A DNA stretch of 64,000 bases from Abyssalbus ytuae (GCF_022807975.1 NZ_CP094358.1:3658001-3722000); one strand, 5' to 3'. Positions 34,295 to 43,086 are shown, counted from the stretch's first letter. Notes: generated from the sequence alone by a model not told the origin. Translations and numbers: made by a program.

Positions 34295-36007
34295 TTAATG
34301 ATGTGTTGCTTCTCCTGCACCACTGGGTATCCGGATATGTTCAACAATATCCTGTACTTTTTCAGGAGGAGTCTGTGTAAACCTCATTACAACAAGAGCC
34401 ACTATAAAGTTTACAATCATGGCAATGGTTCCGAATCCTTCAGGAGAAATACCAAACCACCAGTCTTTTGCCAGCCCCGCAACAGCTTCTTTTCCACCGT
34501 CAAAAATGCCAAATTTAAATTTGAGCATATAAAAAAGCATAAGAGATATACCTACGATCATTCCTGTTACCGCACCTTCTTTATTCATTTTTTTATAGAA
34601 TATTCCCAGAACAATTGCGGGGAAGAATGAGGCAGCAGCAAGACCGAAGGCTAGTGCCACCACAGCAGCTACGAAGCCAGGAGGATTTATACCAAAATAA
34701 CCTGCTATAACTACAGCAACAGTGGCAGAAATTCTTGCGGCCCATAATTCTCCTTTTTCTGAAATTTCCGGTTTAAATACATTTTTTATTAAATCATGTG
34801 ATACTGAAGACGATATAACTAAAAGTAATCCTGCTGCGGTTGATAATGCTGCCGCCAGACCACCTGCTGCAACCAGGGCTATTACCCAGGCCGGAAGGTC
34901 GGCTATTTCAGGATTAGCAAGTACCATTATATCTCTGTCTACTGTGAGTTCATTGGATGCTGCATCTGCTACATATTGAATTTTCCCGTCATTATTTTTA
35001 TCATTAAATTTTAATAATCCGGTAGTTTCCCAGTTTTTAAACCATGAAGGCATATTTGCGTACTCCTGATTACTTACAGTATTAATTAAATTAGTTCTTG
35101 CAAAAACAGCAACAGCGGGAGCAGTGGTATATAAAATGGCAATAAATAATAGCGCCAACCCAGCTGATTTTCTTGCATCTTTTACCCTTTTTACCGTAAA
35201 GAACCTAACAATTACATGCGGTAAACCGGCAGTACCTACCATTAGAGCTAAAGTAATTGCAAAAACATCAATCATTTTTTTAGAGCCATCAGTGTATTCG
35301 GCAAAGCCGAGTTCTGTAGAAAGTCCGTTTAATTTATCTAAAAGATACATTCCCGAGCCATCATTAATGGTAGAACCCATTCCTAATTGAGGTATGGGAT
35401 TACCTGTCATTTGTATGGAGATAAAAATTGCAGGAACCATAAAAGCAAAAATCAGTACACAGTATTGAGCTACCTGTGTATAGGTGATACCTTTCATACC
35501 TCCTAATACAGCATAAAAAAGTACAATGACCATTCCTATAATTACCCCGGTATTTACATTTACTTCAAGGAATCGGGAAAAAACCACACCTACCCCGCGC
35601 ATTTGTCCGGCAACATAGGTAAATGAAACAATTAAGGCACAAAGTACTGCTACAATACGGGCAGTTTTAGAATAGTAACGTTCTCCAATAAAATCGGGAA
35701 CGGTAAATTTTCCGAATTTACGCAGGTATGGAGCAAGGAGTAAGGCAAGGAGTACATATCCGCCTGTCCAGCCCATTAAGTAAACGGAGCCATCATATCC
35801 ACTAAAAGAAATAATACCTGCCATTGAGATAAAAGAGGCAGCTGACATCCAGTCGGCTGCAGTAGCCATACCGTTAGCAGTAGGGGATACTCCCCCTCCG
35901 GCTACGTAAAATTCTTTGGTTGAGGCTGCACGGGACCATATTGCTATACCTATGTACAATGCAAATGATATCCCTACCAGTATATAAGTCCAAACTTGAA
36001 CACTCAT
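34295..36007 (-). CDS. Sodium:solute symporter, acetate-type (VC_2705-like)
   Basis: 570 residues, about 13 membrane helices. Motifs of the acetate/propionate branch: EFYVAGGGVSPTANGMATAADWMSAASFISMAG, GMKGITYTQVAQY and VGTAGLPHVIVRFFTVKRVKDAR. A central loop (about 300-360) carries NNDGKIQYVADAASNELTVDRDIMVLANPEIADLP. The C-terminus ends SGAGEATHH. Preceded 30 bp upstream by a DUF4212 subunit, the standard partner. It probably imports acetate or a related monocarboxylate with sodium, feeding Acs. Confidence 0.92.
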   Translation of the reverse strand: MSVQVWTYILVGISFALYIGIAIWSRAASTKEFYVAGGGVSPTANGMATAADWMSAASFISMAGIISFSGYDGSVYLMGWTGGYVLLALLLAPYLRKFGKFTVPDFIGERYYSKTARIVAVLCALIVSFTYVAGQMRGVGVVFSRFLEVNVNTGVIIGMVIVLFYAVLGGMKGITYTQVAQYCVLIFAFMVPAIFISIQMTGNPIPQLGMGSTINDGSGMYLLDKLNGLSTELGFAEYTDGSKKMIDVFAITLALMVGTAGLPHVIVRFFTVKRVKDARKSAGLALLFIAILYTTAPAVAVFARTNLINTVSNQEYANMPSWFKNWETTGLLKFNDKNNDGKIQYVADAASNELTVDRDIMVLANPEIADLPAWVIALVAAGGLAAALSTAAGLLLVISSSVSHDLIKNVFKPEISEKGELWAARISATVAVVIAGYFGINPPGFVAAVVALAFGLAAASFFPAIVLGIFYKKMNKEGAVTGMIVGISLMLFYMLKFKFGIFDGGKEAVAGLAKDWWFGISPEGFGTIAMIVNFIVALVVMRFTQTPPEKVQDIVEHIRIPSGAGEATHH

Positions 36008-36037
36008 AATCTTATTTTTATCGGTTAGTGATTAAGG

Positions 36038-36298
36038 CTACTCGTCGTAACCATATTTTTTATCTAGTTTATTCATCAGCCTTACGTACACAAAAATGAG
36101 GATTACAAATACATATATTGATCCTTGTTGTGCAAACCAAAAGCCTAATTGGAAACCACCTATTTTAATGCTATTTAATGCATCTTTAAATAAAATTCCG
36201 GCTCCATAGGAAACAACAAACCATATAGCTAGTAAGATAACCAGGTATCTTAAATTTTCTTTCCAATATGCAGTTGCATGTTTTTGTTTTTCTGTCAT
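36038..36298 (-). CDS. DUF4212 small subunit of the sodium symporter
   Basis: 86 residues with two membrane helices (LRYLVILLAIWFVVSYGAGILF and GFWFAQQGSIYVFVILIFVYV). It has the DUF4212 features YWKENLR near the start, GGFQLGFWFAQQGS in the middle and a short charged end. It always goes with the symporter type that follows it here (30 bp), and the porin gene lies 11 bp upstream in the transcript's downstream direction (36310-37530 being 5' of it). Confidence 0.92.
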   Translation of the reverse strand: MTEKQKHATAYWKENLRYLVILLAIWFVVSYGAGILFKDALNSIKIGGFQLGFWFAQQGSIYVFVILIFVYVRLMNKLDKKYGYDE

Positions 36299-36309
36299 TA
36301 GTTTAGTTT

Positions 36310-37530
36310 TTATAGATATATCATTGCCTGAAGAGTAAGAGTTCCTGTTGAGTCTCCGAATTCTTCGTTTTTATATTCTAAAGTTAGCTTTGAGTTGTGA
36401 CCGCTCATATATGAGTTAATACCTATTCCGAGTATGTTTCTGTTATCATCGACAGCATCGTAACTATTAGATCCGTACGAAACATATGGCTGAAAACGCG
36501 TTTTGGTTTTATCCCCCGGTATTACATAACCCACATGTCCGTATATCATACTTCCCGTACCATAGGCGCTGAATAAATAGTCGCGACCGTAATCATTACT
36601 TTGAAAAGTTGCGTATGCTGTTATTGCTGCCCCGTTTTCACCTAAGGGGGAGTCGTAGAAGGCATCTATTGCAAAAATGCTGACATCTTCACCGTGTAAT
36701 TCTCCTGTTCCGTCAGCATATACTGAACCACTTGGATGCAGGAAAAAACCGGCGCCGATATTAAAAACTTTTTTTCCTCCTAAATAAGATCCGACTTTAA
36801 AAGGTAAAAAATTTGATTCCTGGTCGAGAAAATTATAATCAAAATAACCGGCAATTACTTTTCCGGCATCTTTAGATCCTATTAATCTTCTACCACCATA
36901 TACGGCTGCACCGTTAACCTCCGGTTCTCTGGCATCCAGGCCGTTGGTAATGGCGTCATTTACAGCGATTCTATATTGCAGGCCACCAAATTTACCTTTG
37001 GCAAAAATTCCTATGTGACGGGCAAACTGGTCTGTTAATCCTATAGTTGACCAGGACTGCCTGTTGTTATCAAGGGTCATTATGTTAAGGGTACTTTGGT
37101 TGTTTAACCGGGATATACCGTTAAAATAATGCAATCCACCGCCTATGGTATGATTTTCGGCTATGCTGTATTGGGCCCATACATCATGAAAAAATAATTG
37201 AGAACCTTCTCCTTTACCTACAGGACTCATAGTGCCACTATTTAGACTGTTAAGTCCAAAATGGGTGAGAATTAAGAATTTGCTGTTGATTTGTGCAAAC
37301 ATTAATATACGTGCCCTTCGTAAATTAAAATTTATACTACTGGCGTCGTCTGCTACATTGTCATTATAAGTAGTCTGGACCTGGGCCCAGGAAATGACTC
37401 TTAAATATTTAGAGCCATCTTCATTAAATTTCACTTTTAATCCTCCGTCATAATCCGGAGAACCTTGTGAGTACAAATAATGAAGGCTTAAAATGCATAA
37501 GCCTGTCATTAGTACAATGGATTTTTTCAT
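36310..37530 (-). CDS. Outer-membrane porin
   Basis: 406 residues with a signal peptide (MKKSIVLMTGLCILSLHYLYSQG). The mature part alternates as in beta-barrels (RYIRVISWAQVQTTY-like strands, INFNLRRARILMFAQINSKF) and ends with aromatic strand residues (TLTLQAMIYL). It resembles phosphate-selective O/P-type or short-chain-acid porins. First gene of the porin-DUF4212-symporter operon, so it probably brings acetate or another small acid across the outer membrane; specificity is inferred from context only. Confidence 0.85.
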   Translation of the reverse strand: MKKSIVLMTGLCILSLHYLYSQGSPDYDGGLKVKFNEDGSKYLRVISWAQVQTTYNDNVADDASSINFNLRRARILMFAQINSKFLILTHFGLNSLNSGTMSPVGKGEGSQLFFHDVWAQYSIAENHTIGGGLHYFNGISRLNNQSTLNIMTLDNNRQSWSTIGLTDQFARHIGIFAKGKFGGLQYRIAVNDAITNGLDAREPEVNGAAVYGGRRLIGSKDAGKVIAGYFDYNFLDQESNFLPFKVGSYLGGKKVFNIGAGFFLHPSGSVYADGTGELHGEDVSIFAIDAFYDSPLGENGAAITAYATFQSNDYGRDYLFSAYGTGSMIYGHVGYVIPGDKTKTRFQPYVSYGSNSYDAVDDNRNILGIGINSYMSGHNSKLTLEYKNEEFGDSTGTLTLQAMIYL

Positions 37531-37640
37531 CTTATTTAATGATTAGTAATTAATATAAATTGGTTTTGTGTGCACTACTAATCTCTAAAAAACAAGATGT
37601 TAACTAAAATTTAATATATTTATTTGTTAAATTAATATAC

Positions 37641-38060
37641 TTAGTCTCTGAATCTTTCCCATTTAATAAGCATAAATTTATCTCCCAGTTCGGTGACAAT
37701 GACTCCTGCGCCTGTTAAATTATCAGATTTTTGAAAGTACTCTCCTAATTCTTTAGCATTAAGAATTTTATATGTTGGATGGTAATCAGAATTGTAAGGT
37801 CTTTTTATATTGTATTTTTTTACCCAGTTCATAATGGTTACATGAGAAATGCCTAAAATCCTTTCAATTTCCCTAAAAGTTAATCCTTCCAGGTATAATT
37901 GTAGTGCCTTATTGACATAATAATCATCAATTTTTTTCCCCAGCTTGCTTACAGAGAAGAAATAACCGCAGGATTTACATTTATACCTTTGCCTGTTATT
38001 AACAATACCGCTTTTTATATAGCTGGTAGATTTACAGTTGGGGCATAATTTAATTTTCAT
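37641..38060 (-). CDS. Zinc-ribbon/helix-turn-helix protein of IS1/InsA-like origin
   Basis: 139 residues from ATG at 38060 (MKIKLCPNCKS); a TTG 12 codons upstream is less likely. Two CxxC pairs (CPNC and CKSC with RYKC) form a zinc ribbon as in InsA-like transposase subunits, followed by an HTH (ALQLYLEGLTFREIERILGISHVTIMNWVKKY). There is no DDE catalytic domain and no IS ends are seen, and a distinct C-terminal part (YFQKSDNLTGAGVIVTELGDKFMLIKWERFRD) replaces it. It is likely a domesticated transposase-derived DNA-binding regulator rather than a mobile element. Confidence 0.8.
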   Translation of the reverse strand: MKIKLCPNCKSTSYIKSGIVNNRQRYKCKSCGYFFSVSKLGKKIDDYYVNKALQLYLEGLTFREIERILGISHVTIMNWVKKYNIKRPYNSDYHPTYKILNAKELGEYFQKSDNLTGAGVIVTELGDKFMLIKWERFRD

Positions 38061-38242
38061 ATATATTATTTTACCATAAATATAGTAATTTAGCAATAAA
38101 ATTATGTGTTTTCATTTTTATATTTTTCTGTTAAAGTTATTTATTGTATTGTTTTATAATACTTTACGTTATATCATTTTATCTTTATTTTTTGTTTTTT
38201 ATGATATATTTAATTAACACTGAAAATAAAATTTAATTTATA
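38061..38242. other. AT-rich intergenic stretch
   Basis: Part of the 340-bp gap between the zinc-ribbon gene and tRNA-Arg. Very AT-rich, with no gene or clear repeat. The rest of the gap holds the predicted tRNA promoter and a broken tRNA copy. Confidence 0.6.
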
Positions 38243-38274
38243 TTGGATAATATATCTCAGATGTTGTATATTCG
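38243..38274 (+). promoter_or_regulatory. Possible promoter for the tRNA region
   Basis: TATATTCG (38267-38274) matches TAnnTTTG at all but one position, with TTGG (38243-38246) about 20 bp upstream as a -33 element. The transcript would cover the broken tRNA copy and the intact tRNA-Arg. Confidence 0.4.
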
Positions 38275-38311
38275 CACCCCGAAATAAGGTAGACAATGCT
38301 TTATATTCGAT

Positions 38312-38381
38312 GGTCGCGTAGCTCAGCTGCCCGCCCGGATGAACGGGGTTATCCGTTCGGACGGGGATAGTGCATCTGCCT
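38312..38381 (+). pseudogene. Broken tRNA-Arg copy with a hairpin inserted in the D-loop
   Basis: ATGGTCGCGTAGCTCAGCTG at 38310-38329 is identical to 38399-38418 at the start of the intact tRNA. A 36-bp GC-rich, self-complementary insert follows (38330-38365; arms CCCG/CGGG and GAACGG/CCGTTC). Then GATAG and GCATCTGCCT resume the tRNA sequence with one change (A to T) until 38381, where similarity stops inside the anticodon arm. No anticodon, T arm or 3' acceptor remain. Confidence 0.85.
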
Positions 38382-38400
38382 ACGGATTTTTTGAAATAAT

Positions 38401-38474
38401 GGTCGCGTAGCTCAGCTGGATAGAGCATCTGCCTTCTAAGCAGACGGTCACAGGTTCGAATCCTGTCGCGATCA
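38401..38474 (+). tRNA. tRNA-Arg (anticodon TCT)
   Basis: 74 bases forming a full cloverleaf. The acceptor GGTCGCG pairs with CGCGATC (one G-T) and the discriminator is A. The D arm contains GCTCAGCTGGATAGAGC, the anticodon arm CTGCC-TTCTAAG-CAG with anticodon TCT, and the T arm CAGGTTCGAATCCTG. The CCA end is not encoded. Followed at once by a terminator, so it is a single-tRNA unit. Confidence 0.96.
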
Positions 38475-38477
38475 CTT

Positions 38478-38512
38478 AAACCCTCACTTTAATTAGTGAG
38501 GGTTTTTGTTTT
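38478..38512 (+). terminator. Terminator after tRNA-Arg
   Basis: Eleven-base-pair stem (AAACCCTCACT and AGTGAGGGTTT) with a TTAATT loop and a following T-rich run, 4 bp after the tRNA 3' end. Confidence 0.92.
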
Positions 38513-38638
38513 TTAGCCTCTGTCTTATATTCCATTTCTACATTAATGTCCAAGAATTTAGACTACAAGAATCATAGATTCGGCTAAAGATTGCTTTTAT
38601 TTACTTCCGACATTTGTAAAAACAAAAAGTTATAAGCA

Positions 38639-39400
38639 ATGTCAAAAAGTAAAATCGCACTGGTAACAGGAGGAAGCCGGGGACTAGGCAGGGATATGGC
38701 CATGAACCTCGCTCAAAAAGGAACAGATGTAATCTTGACCTATCATTCCAATCAAAGAGCAGCTGAGGAGGTAGTTGTGGAAATTGAAAAAATTGGTCAA
38801 AAAGCCAAAGCGTTTAAATTAGATACTTCCAATATTAAATTATTTGATGACTTTTTCAAGGAGATTTCCCGTTATTTAAATACTGAGTATGGAAATTCCA
38901 ATTTTGATTTTCTCGTCAATAATGCAGGGACAGGTCTATATAAATCAATAATTGAAACTACTGAGGATGATTTTGATGCCATGTTAAATATACATTTTAA
39001 AGGAGTTTATTTTTTAACTCAAAAATTGTTACCTCTTTTAAATGATGAAGGAAGAATTGTTAATATTTCTTCCGGGCTTACAAGGTTTTCTTTTCCGAGT
39101 TCTTCGGCGTATGCTTCAATGAAAGGAGCTGTAGAGGTTTTTACCCGATATCTGGCTAAAGAATTGGGTCAAAGGAAAATTACGGCCAATATAGTTGCTC
39201 CCGGAGCTATTGCTACTGATTTTGGAGATGGTTCTAACAGGGATAATAAAGAAAAGAGGCAATTTATAGCTAATGCCACTGCCTTAGGAAGGGTTGGTGA
39301 AGCAGAAGATGTTGGTGGAGTGGTCACTTTTTTATGTTCTCCTGATGCAGGCTGGGTTAACGGGCAGAGAATTGAAGTGTCTGGAGGAATGTTGGTTTAA
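38639..39400 (+). CDS. Short-chain dehydrogenase/reductase (classical SDR)
   Basis: 253 residues. The Rossmann cofactor motif VTGGSRGLGRDMA is at the N-terminus, NNAG at about 98, and the Ser and YxxxK active site in SSGLTRFSFPSSSAYASMKGA. It ends GWVNGQRIEVSGGM, typical of the FabG-like branch. It is an NAD(P)-dependent oxidoreductase with unknown substrate. It starts a same-strand group with an NmrA-like gene (42 bp) and an AraC regulator (102 bp), a common arrangement for stress-response reductases. Confidence 0.92.
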   Translation: MSKSKIALVTGGSRGLGRDMAMNLAQKGTDVILTYHSNQRAAEEVVVEIEKIGQKAKAFKLDTSNIKLFDDFFKEISRYLNTEYGNSNFDFLVNNAGTGLYKSIIETTEDDFDAMLNIHFKGVYFLTQKLLPLLNDEGRIVNISSGLTRFSFPSSSAYASMKGAVEVFTRYLAKELGQRKITANIVAPGAIATDFGDGSNRDNKEKRQFIANATALGRVGEAEDVGGVVTFLCSPDAGWVNGQRIEVSGGMLV

Positions 39401-39442
39401 TGTGTTCAATTCTAAATTCATCAATATATAATCTGAAATACA

Positions 39443-40342
39443 ATGAAAATAGTAATAACGGGTTCATTAGGCAACATCAGCAAACCCCTTACACAAGAAT
39501 TAGTACAAAAAGGACATTTGGTTACCGTAATTAGCAGCAAAACCGAGCGGCAAAAAGATATTGAAGCATTGGGGGCAAAGGCGGCAATCGGTACGATGGA
39601 AAATGTAAATTTTCTAACAACCGCTTATAAAGGTGCAGATGTGGTCTACGCTATGGAGGCCCTTGCCTATGGTGCTTTTTTTGATAAAAATCTTGATTTC
39701 ATAGCAGCCAATACAAGAATCGGGAATTGTCACAAACAGGCTATTCAACAATCGGGTGTTAAACAAGTAATTCATCTTAGCAGTATCGGAGCGCATACTA
39801 ATAAAGGAGTTGGAATTCTTGAATTTCATTACAATGTAGAAAATATCTTGAGGGAATTACCGAATGATGTTTCTATTAAATTTATGCGACCTGTTGGTTT
39901 TTATTACAACATGTTCCAATTTATAGAAAGTATTAAAAATCAGGGAGCAATTGTGAGTAACTATGGAGGTGATGAAAAAGAACCATGGGTTTCTCCAAAA
40001 GATATAGCGGCAACTATAGCAGAAGAAATTGAGAAACCATTTGAAGGGCGAACGGTTCGTTATATAGCCAGTGATGAAGTTTCTCCGAATGAAGTGGCTG
40101 AAATTTTGGGGGAGGCTATTGGTAAACCCGGTTTAAAATGGCAGGTTGTAACTAGCGAACAGCTATTAAAAGGCATGGAATCGGCCGGGATGAATCTTCA
40201 AACTGCTAAGGGATTTGTAGAAATGAATGAAGCAAGAGTAAATGGTATACTGTATAAAGATTACTATCAAAATAAACCTGTATTAGGAAAAGTTAAACTG
40301 ACAGATTTTGCAAAGGAATTTGCCAGGATTTATAATTCCTAA
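39443..40342 (+). CDS. NmrA-like NAD(P)H-binding protein
   Basis: 299 residues. N-terminal KIVITGSLGNISKPLTQELVQKGHLVTV is an atypical SDR (NmrA/HSCARG) dinucleotide fold without the YxxxK active site. The middle carries VKQVIHLSSIGAHTN and the later part EPWVSPKDIAATIAEEIE, both typical of the family. Such proteins reduce quinones or act as redox sensors. It follows the SDR by 42 bp and is probably co-transcribed. Confidence 0.88.
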   Translation: MKIVITGSLGNISKPLTQELVQKGHLVTVISSKTERQKDIEALGAKAAIGTMENVNFLTTAYKGADVVYAMEALAYGAFFDKNLDFIAANTRIGNCHKQAIQQSGVKQVIHLSSIGAHTNKGVGILEFHYNVENILRELPNDVSIKFMRPVGFYYNMFQFIESIKNQGAIVSNYGGDEKEPWVSPKDIAATIAEEIEKPFEGRTVRYIASDEVSPNEVAEILGEAIGKPGLKWQVVTSEQLLKGMESAGMNLQTAKGFVEMNEARVNGILYKDYYQNKPVLGKVKLTDFAKEFARIYNS

Positions 40343-40444
40343 TTAAAATACCGGTACCTGCTTTAAAACTTTTTATTTTAGTATGTCTTTTATGCAGGAT
40401 ATTTGCATGGTGGATAAATTATTGTAATTCAATAATACTATAAA

Positions 40445-41365
40445 ATGTTAAATAACAGCATTTATAAAATAAGAACCATTAGTGAACTTCATGAATTAAG
40501 GGGTTTACCAAGGCCGGAGCATCCATTAATAAGTCTGGTAGATTATGCACAGGTAAAGCACTCAACAAAAAACAACTATATCAGTTGGGTTCATGATTTT
40601 TATTCTATTGCCATGAAAAGGAATATTAATGGTAAGTTCCGATATGGCCAGCAGGAGTATGATTTTGACGAAGGATTAATGTCTTTCATTGCTCCCGGGC
40701 AAATTATGAATATTGTTGTAGATGAGAATGAAAATAAAAACCGTTCCGGTTGGATTTTATTTATTCATCCTGATTTTTTTTGGAATACCTCCCTGGCAAA
40801 GTCTGTTAAAGAATATGAATTTTTCAATTACAATACTAACGAAGCCCTTTTTCTTTCGAAAAAGGAAGAAAAAGTTATAAAAAATATTTTTCATAATATC
40901 AAATCAGAAATTGAAGCAAACATAGATAAATACAGCCAGAATATTATTGTAGCCCAAATAGAATTACTTTTAAATTATTCTGAGCGTTTTTACCAGCGTC
41001 AATTCATTACCAGGAAAAAAGGGAATCATCAGATTTTGAGCAGATTGGAAGAAGTGTTAACCACTTATTTTAATAATGAAAATTTAGTAAACAAAAGCCT
41101 TCCTTCAGTTCAATTTGTTGCTGATGCATTAAGTCTTTCTCCTACATATTTAAGTAATTTATTAAAGTCGTTAACGGGATTAAGCACTCAACAACATATA
41201 CATGAAAAATTGATTGAAAAGGCAAAAGAAAAATTGTCAACCACAACTTTATCGGTAAGTGAAATTGCTTATGCATTAGGTTTTGAGCACCCCCAATCGT
41301 TTAGCAAATTGTTCAAAACCAAAACCAACCTTTCTCCGTTGGAGTTCAGGCAATCATTTAACTAA
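40445..41365 (+). CDS. AraC-family transcriptional regulator (paralogue 1)
   Basis: 306 residues. The N-terminal cupin-like sensor includes ISLVDYAQV, FDEGLMSFIAPGQI and WILFIHPDFFWNTSLAKSVKEYEFF. The C-terminal AraC double HTH is intact (VQFVADALSLSPTYLSNLLKSLTG and SVSEIAYALGFEHPQSFSKLFKTKTNLSPLEFRQSF). Clearly paralogous to the gene at 43087-44010. It probably regulates the neighbouring reductases. Confidence 0.93.
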   Translation: MLNNSIYKIRTISELHELRGLPRPEHPLISLVDYAQVKHSTKNNYISWVHDFYSIAMKRNINGKFRYGQQEYDFDEGLMSFIAPGQIMNIVVDENENKNRSGWILFIHPDFFWNTSLAKSVKEYEFFNYNTNEALFLSKKEEKVIKNIFHNIKSEIEANIDKYSQNIIVAQIELLLNYSERFYQRQFITRKKGNHQILSRLEEVLTTYFNNENLVNKSLPSVQFVADALSLSPTYLSNLLKSLTGLSTQQHIHEKLIEKAKEKLSTTTLSVSEIAYALGFEHPQSFSKLFKTKTNLSPLEFRQSFN

Positions 41366-41601
41366 AAAATCAGTGTCAACATTTATAAGAGTGTTTGGAA
41401 ATGATCAATTTTTAAATTGATGTAATCCCTGCTCAATTTTAAAAACAATATTTTTTACTACGGGAATTATTAATTTCCAGTATCGATTATACCATTTTTA
41501 CACGTTTCAGTTACAACAACCAGAGATTCTGTTACATCGGTTTTCTTATTGATATTGAACTTTGCATTGTAAGTTTTAATAATCATAAAAAGAAAATAAA
41601 A

Positions 41602-42447
41602 ATGGATACAAAAAAAGTTTGGTTTGTAACGGGAGCCTCAAAAGGATTAGGGCTTGCTCTTGTGAAAAAATTATTAAGCAAAGGTTACAAAGTAGCTGCA
41701 ACTTCCCGAAATCTTAATGTTTTGAGGGAAGCTGTAGGAACTTTGAGTGCTGATTTTTTGCCTTTGCAAATGGACTTGTTGAATGAGGACAGCGTGTCAG
41801 ATTCAATTTCGAAAGCAATAGAGATGTTTGGAAAATTGGATGTGGTAGTGAACAATGCAGGATATGGGCAGGCTGGTACATTAGAAGAATTGACAGATAA
41901 AGAAAGTCGCCAGAATTTTGATGTCAATGTGTTTGGGGTTTTGAATGTAATCCGTAGAGTTATGCCGTATTTACGTGCACAAAAATCCGGTCATATATTC
42001 AATATTTCGTCAGTTGGTGGTTTTATAGGCAGCTTTCCTAGTTTTGGAATTTACTGCGCAACAAAATATGCTTTAGTAGGTTTAACAGAAGCACTCATGG
42101 CAGAAGTTAAACCTTTTGGTATTTCGGCAACAGTTGTTTACCCCGGTTATTTTAGAACTAATTTCTTAGAGGAAGATTCTTTTTCTCTTCCCAACAATCC
42201 GATGGCCGATTATACAGAGGCAAGGGAGCTGGAAAACATGCATATCAATCAAATAAGTGGAAACCAGGCAGGAGACCCTGATAAAGCAGCAGATGTATTA
42301 ATTGAAGTTGCCGGACAAACAAACCCGGCTTTGCATTTATTTTTGGGTAAAGATGCTTACGACATGGCGAAAAATAAAATAGAGGTTATTCAATCTGCTC
42401 TGGAAGAAAATAAAGTGTTGGCTACTTCAACTGATTTTACAGAATAG
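41602..42447 (+). CDS. Short-chain dehydrogenase/reductase (second SDR)
   Basis: 281 residues with VTGASKGLGLALVKKLL (cofactor), NNAGYGQAGTLEELTD, ISSVGGFIGSFPSFGIYCATKYAL (Ser and YxxxK) and a long C-terminal tail typical of the oxidoreductases annotated as SDR family with substrate unknown. It lies between the first AraC gene and the decayed SnoaL/Atu4866 gene. The 236-bp gap upstream shows no clear terminator or known site. Confidence 0.92.
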   Translation: MDTKKVWFVTGASKGLGLALVKKLLSKGYKVAATSRNLNVLREAVGTLSADFLPLQMDLLNEDSVSDSISKAIEMFGKLDVVVNNAGYGQAGTLEELTDKESRQNFDVNVFGVLNVIRRVMPYLRAQKSGHIFNISSVGGFIGSFPSFGIYCATKYALVGLTEALMAEVKPFGISATVVYPGYFRTNFLEEDSFSLPNNPMADYTEARELENMHINQISGNQAGDPDKAADVLIEVAGQTNPALHLFLGKDAYDMAKNKIEVIQSALEENKVLATSTDFTE

Positions 42448-42479
42448 ATTATTGAAATTAAGACCGAAAAAATTCTATC

Positions 42480-43085
42480 ATGGTATCATCTGCTAAATTA
42501 ATTGTATGTTTTTTATTTTTAATATTATTTAAGTCATGTGTTTGTCAAGACACAGTAAAAAAATCTGACGTGAAGAATAAAAATAAGGAATTAATCAAAA
42601 ATACTTTTAATCACTGGGAAAATGGTACCGGGAATTTTTTCGATCTTTTTCACAAAAAATGTTAATTGAATCGTGGCTGGCAGAGCTCCTTTTTTGTAGT
42701 ACTTATAATGGAAAGAAGGATTTTATGGAAAAAGCTGTTATTCCAATCGTTAACAAATAAAGATGAAAAAATTATAGAGGCAATAGCTTTTTTAGATACA
42801 TATGAACTTTTTAAATTAACCCAGATGGATAAAAAAAATGTAGAAATTACTAAAGAATATATTGGAATGTGGGTGACAGAAGACGGATATATCTGTCATG
42901 AGCTTTTACCAAACAACAGATATAATGAAGCACGTGGTAATAGAGAAAGCGCCTATCAGGGAAGTTATAAAATAAAAGGGAATCATATTGATTATAAAGA
43001 TGATACCGGTTTTACTGCCGATGGTGAATTTCGTGATGGTATACTTTATCATGCAGGAATGATTTTATATAAAAAAGAAGAATAG
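42480..43085 (+). pseudogene. Decayed secreted SnoaL-like/Atu4866-domain protein
   Basis: A signal peptide and SnoaL-like start (VKNKNKELIKNTFNHWENGTGNFFDLFHK) run to a stop at 42663-42665. With the extra A in the run at 42654-42659 removed, the frame would continue KNVN, then a stop (TGA at 42667-42669, probably a former Trp), then VAGRAPF. A second extra T lies in the T run of CCTTTTTTG, after which YNGKKDFMEKAVIPIVNK reads well. The middle of the SnoaL domain is then missing, and reading resumes as LTNKDEKIIEAIAFLDTYELF plus an Atu4866-like C-terminal domain (YIGMWVTEDGYICHELLPNNRYNEARG). The two open pieces (61 and 139 codons) are fragments of one dead gene. Confidence 0.8.
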
Positions 43086-43086
43086 T

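Noticed and set aside
37641-38096. An IS1-type insertion sequence
   Set aside because: Only the zinc-ribbon/HTH half is present; no DDE domain, inverted repeats or target duplication were seen.
38310-38418. Attachment-site duplication from a tRNA-targeting integrase
   Set aside because: The duplicated part is the 5' half; integrases usually duplicate the 3' end, and no integrase gene is present in the window.
38210-38428. A minus-strand reading frame across the tRNA region
   Set aside because: It covers the tRNA gene, its broken copy and the promoter; no protein features.
42480-43085. Two separate small genes (61 and 139 codons)
   Set aside because: Reading across frames reconstructs one SnoaL-like plus Atu4866 protein; the second piece has no ATG in a sensible place and begins in the middle of the domain.
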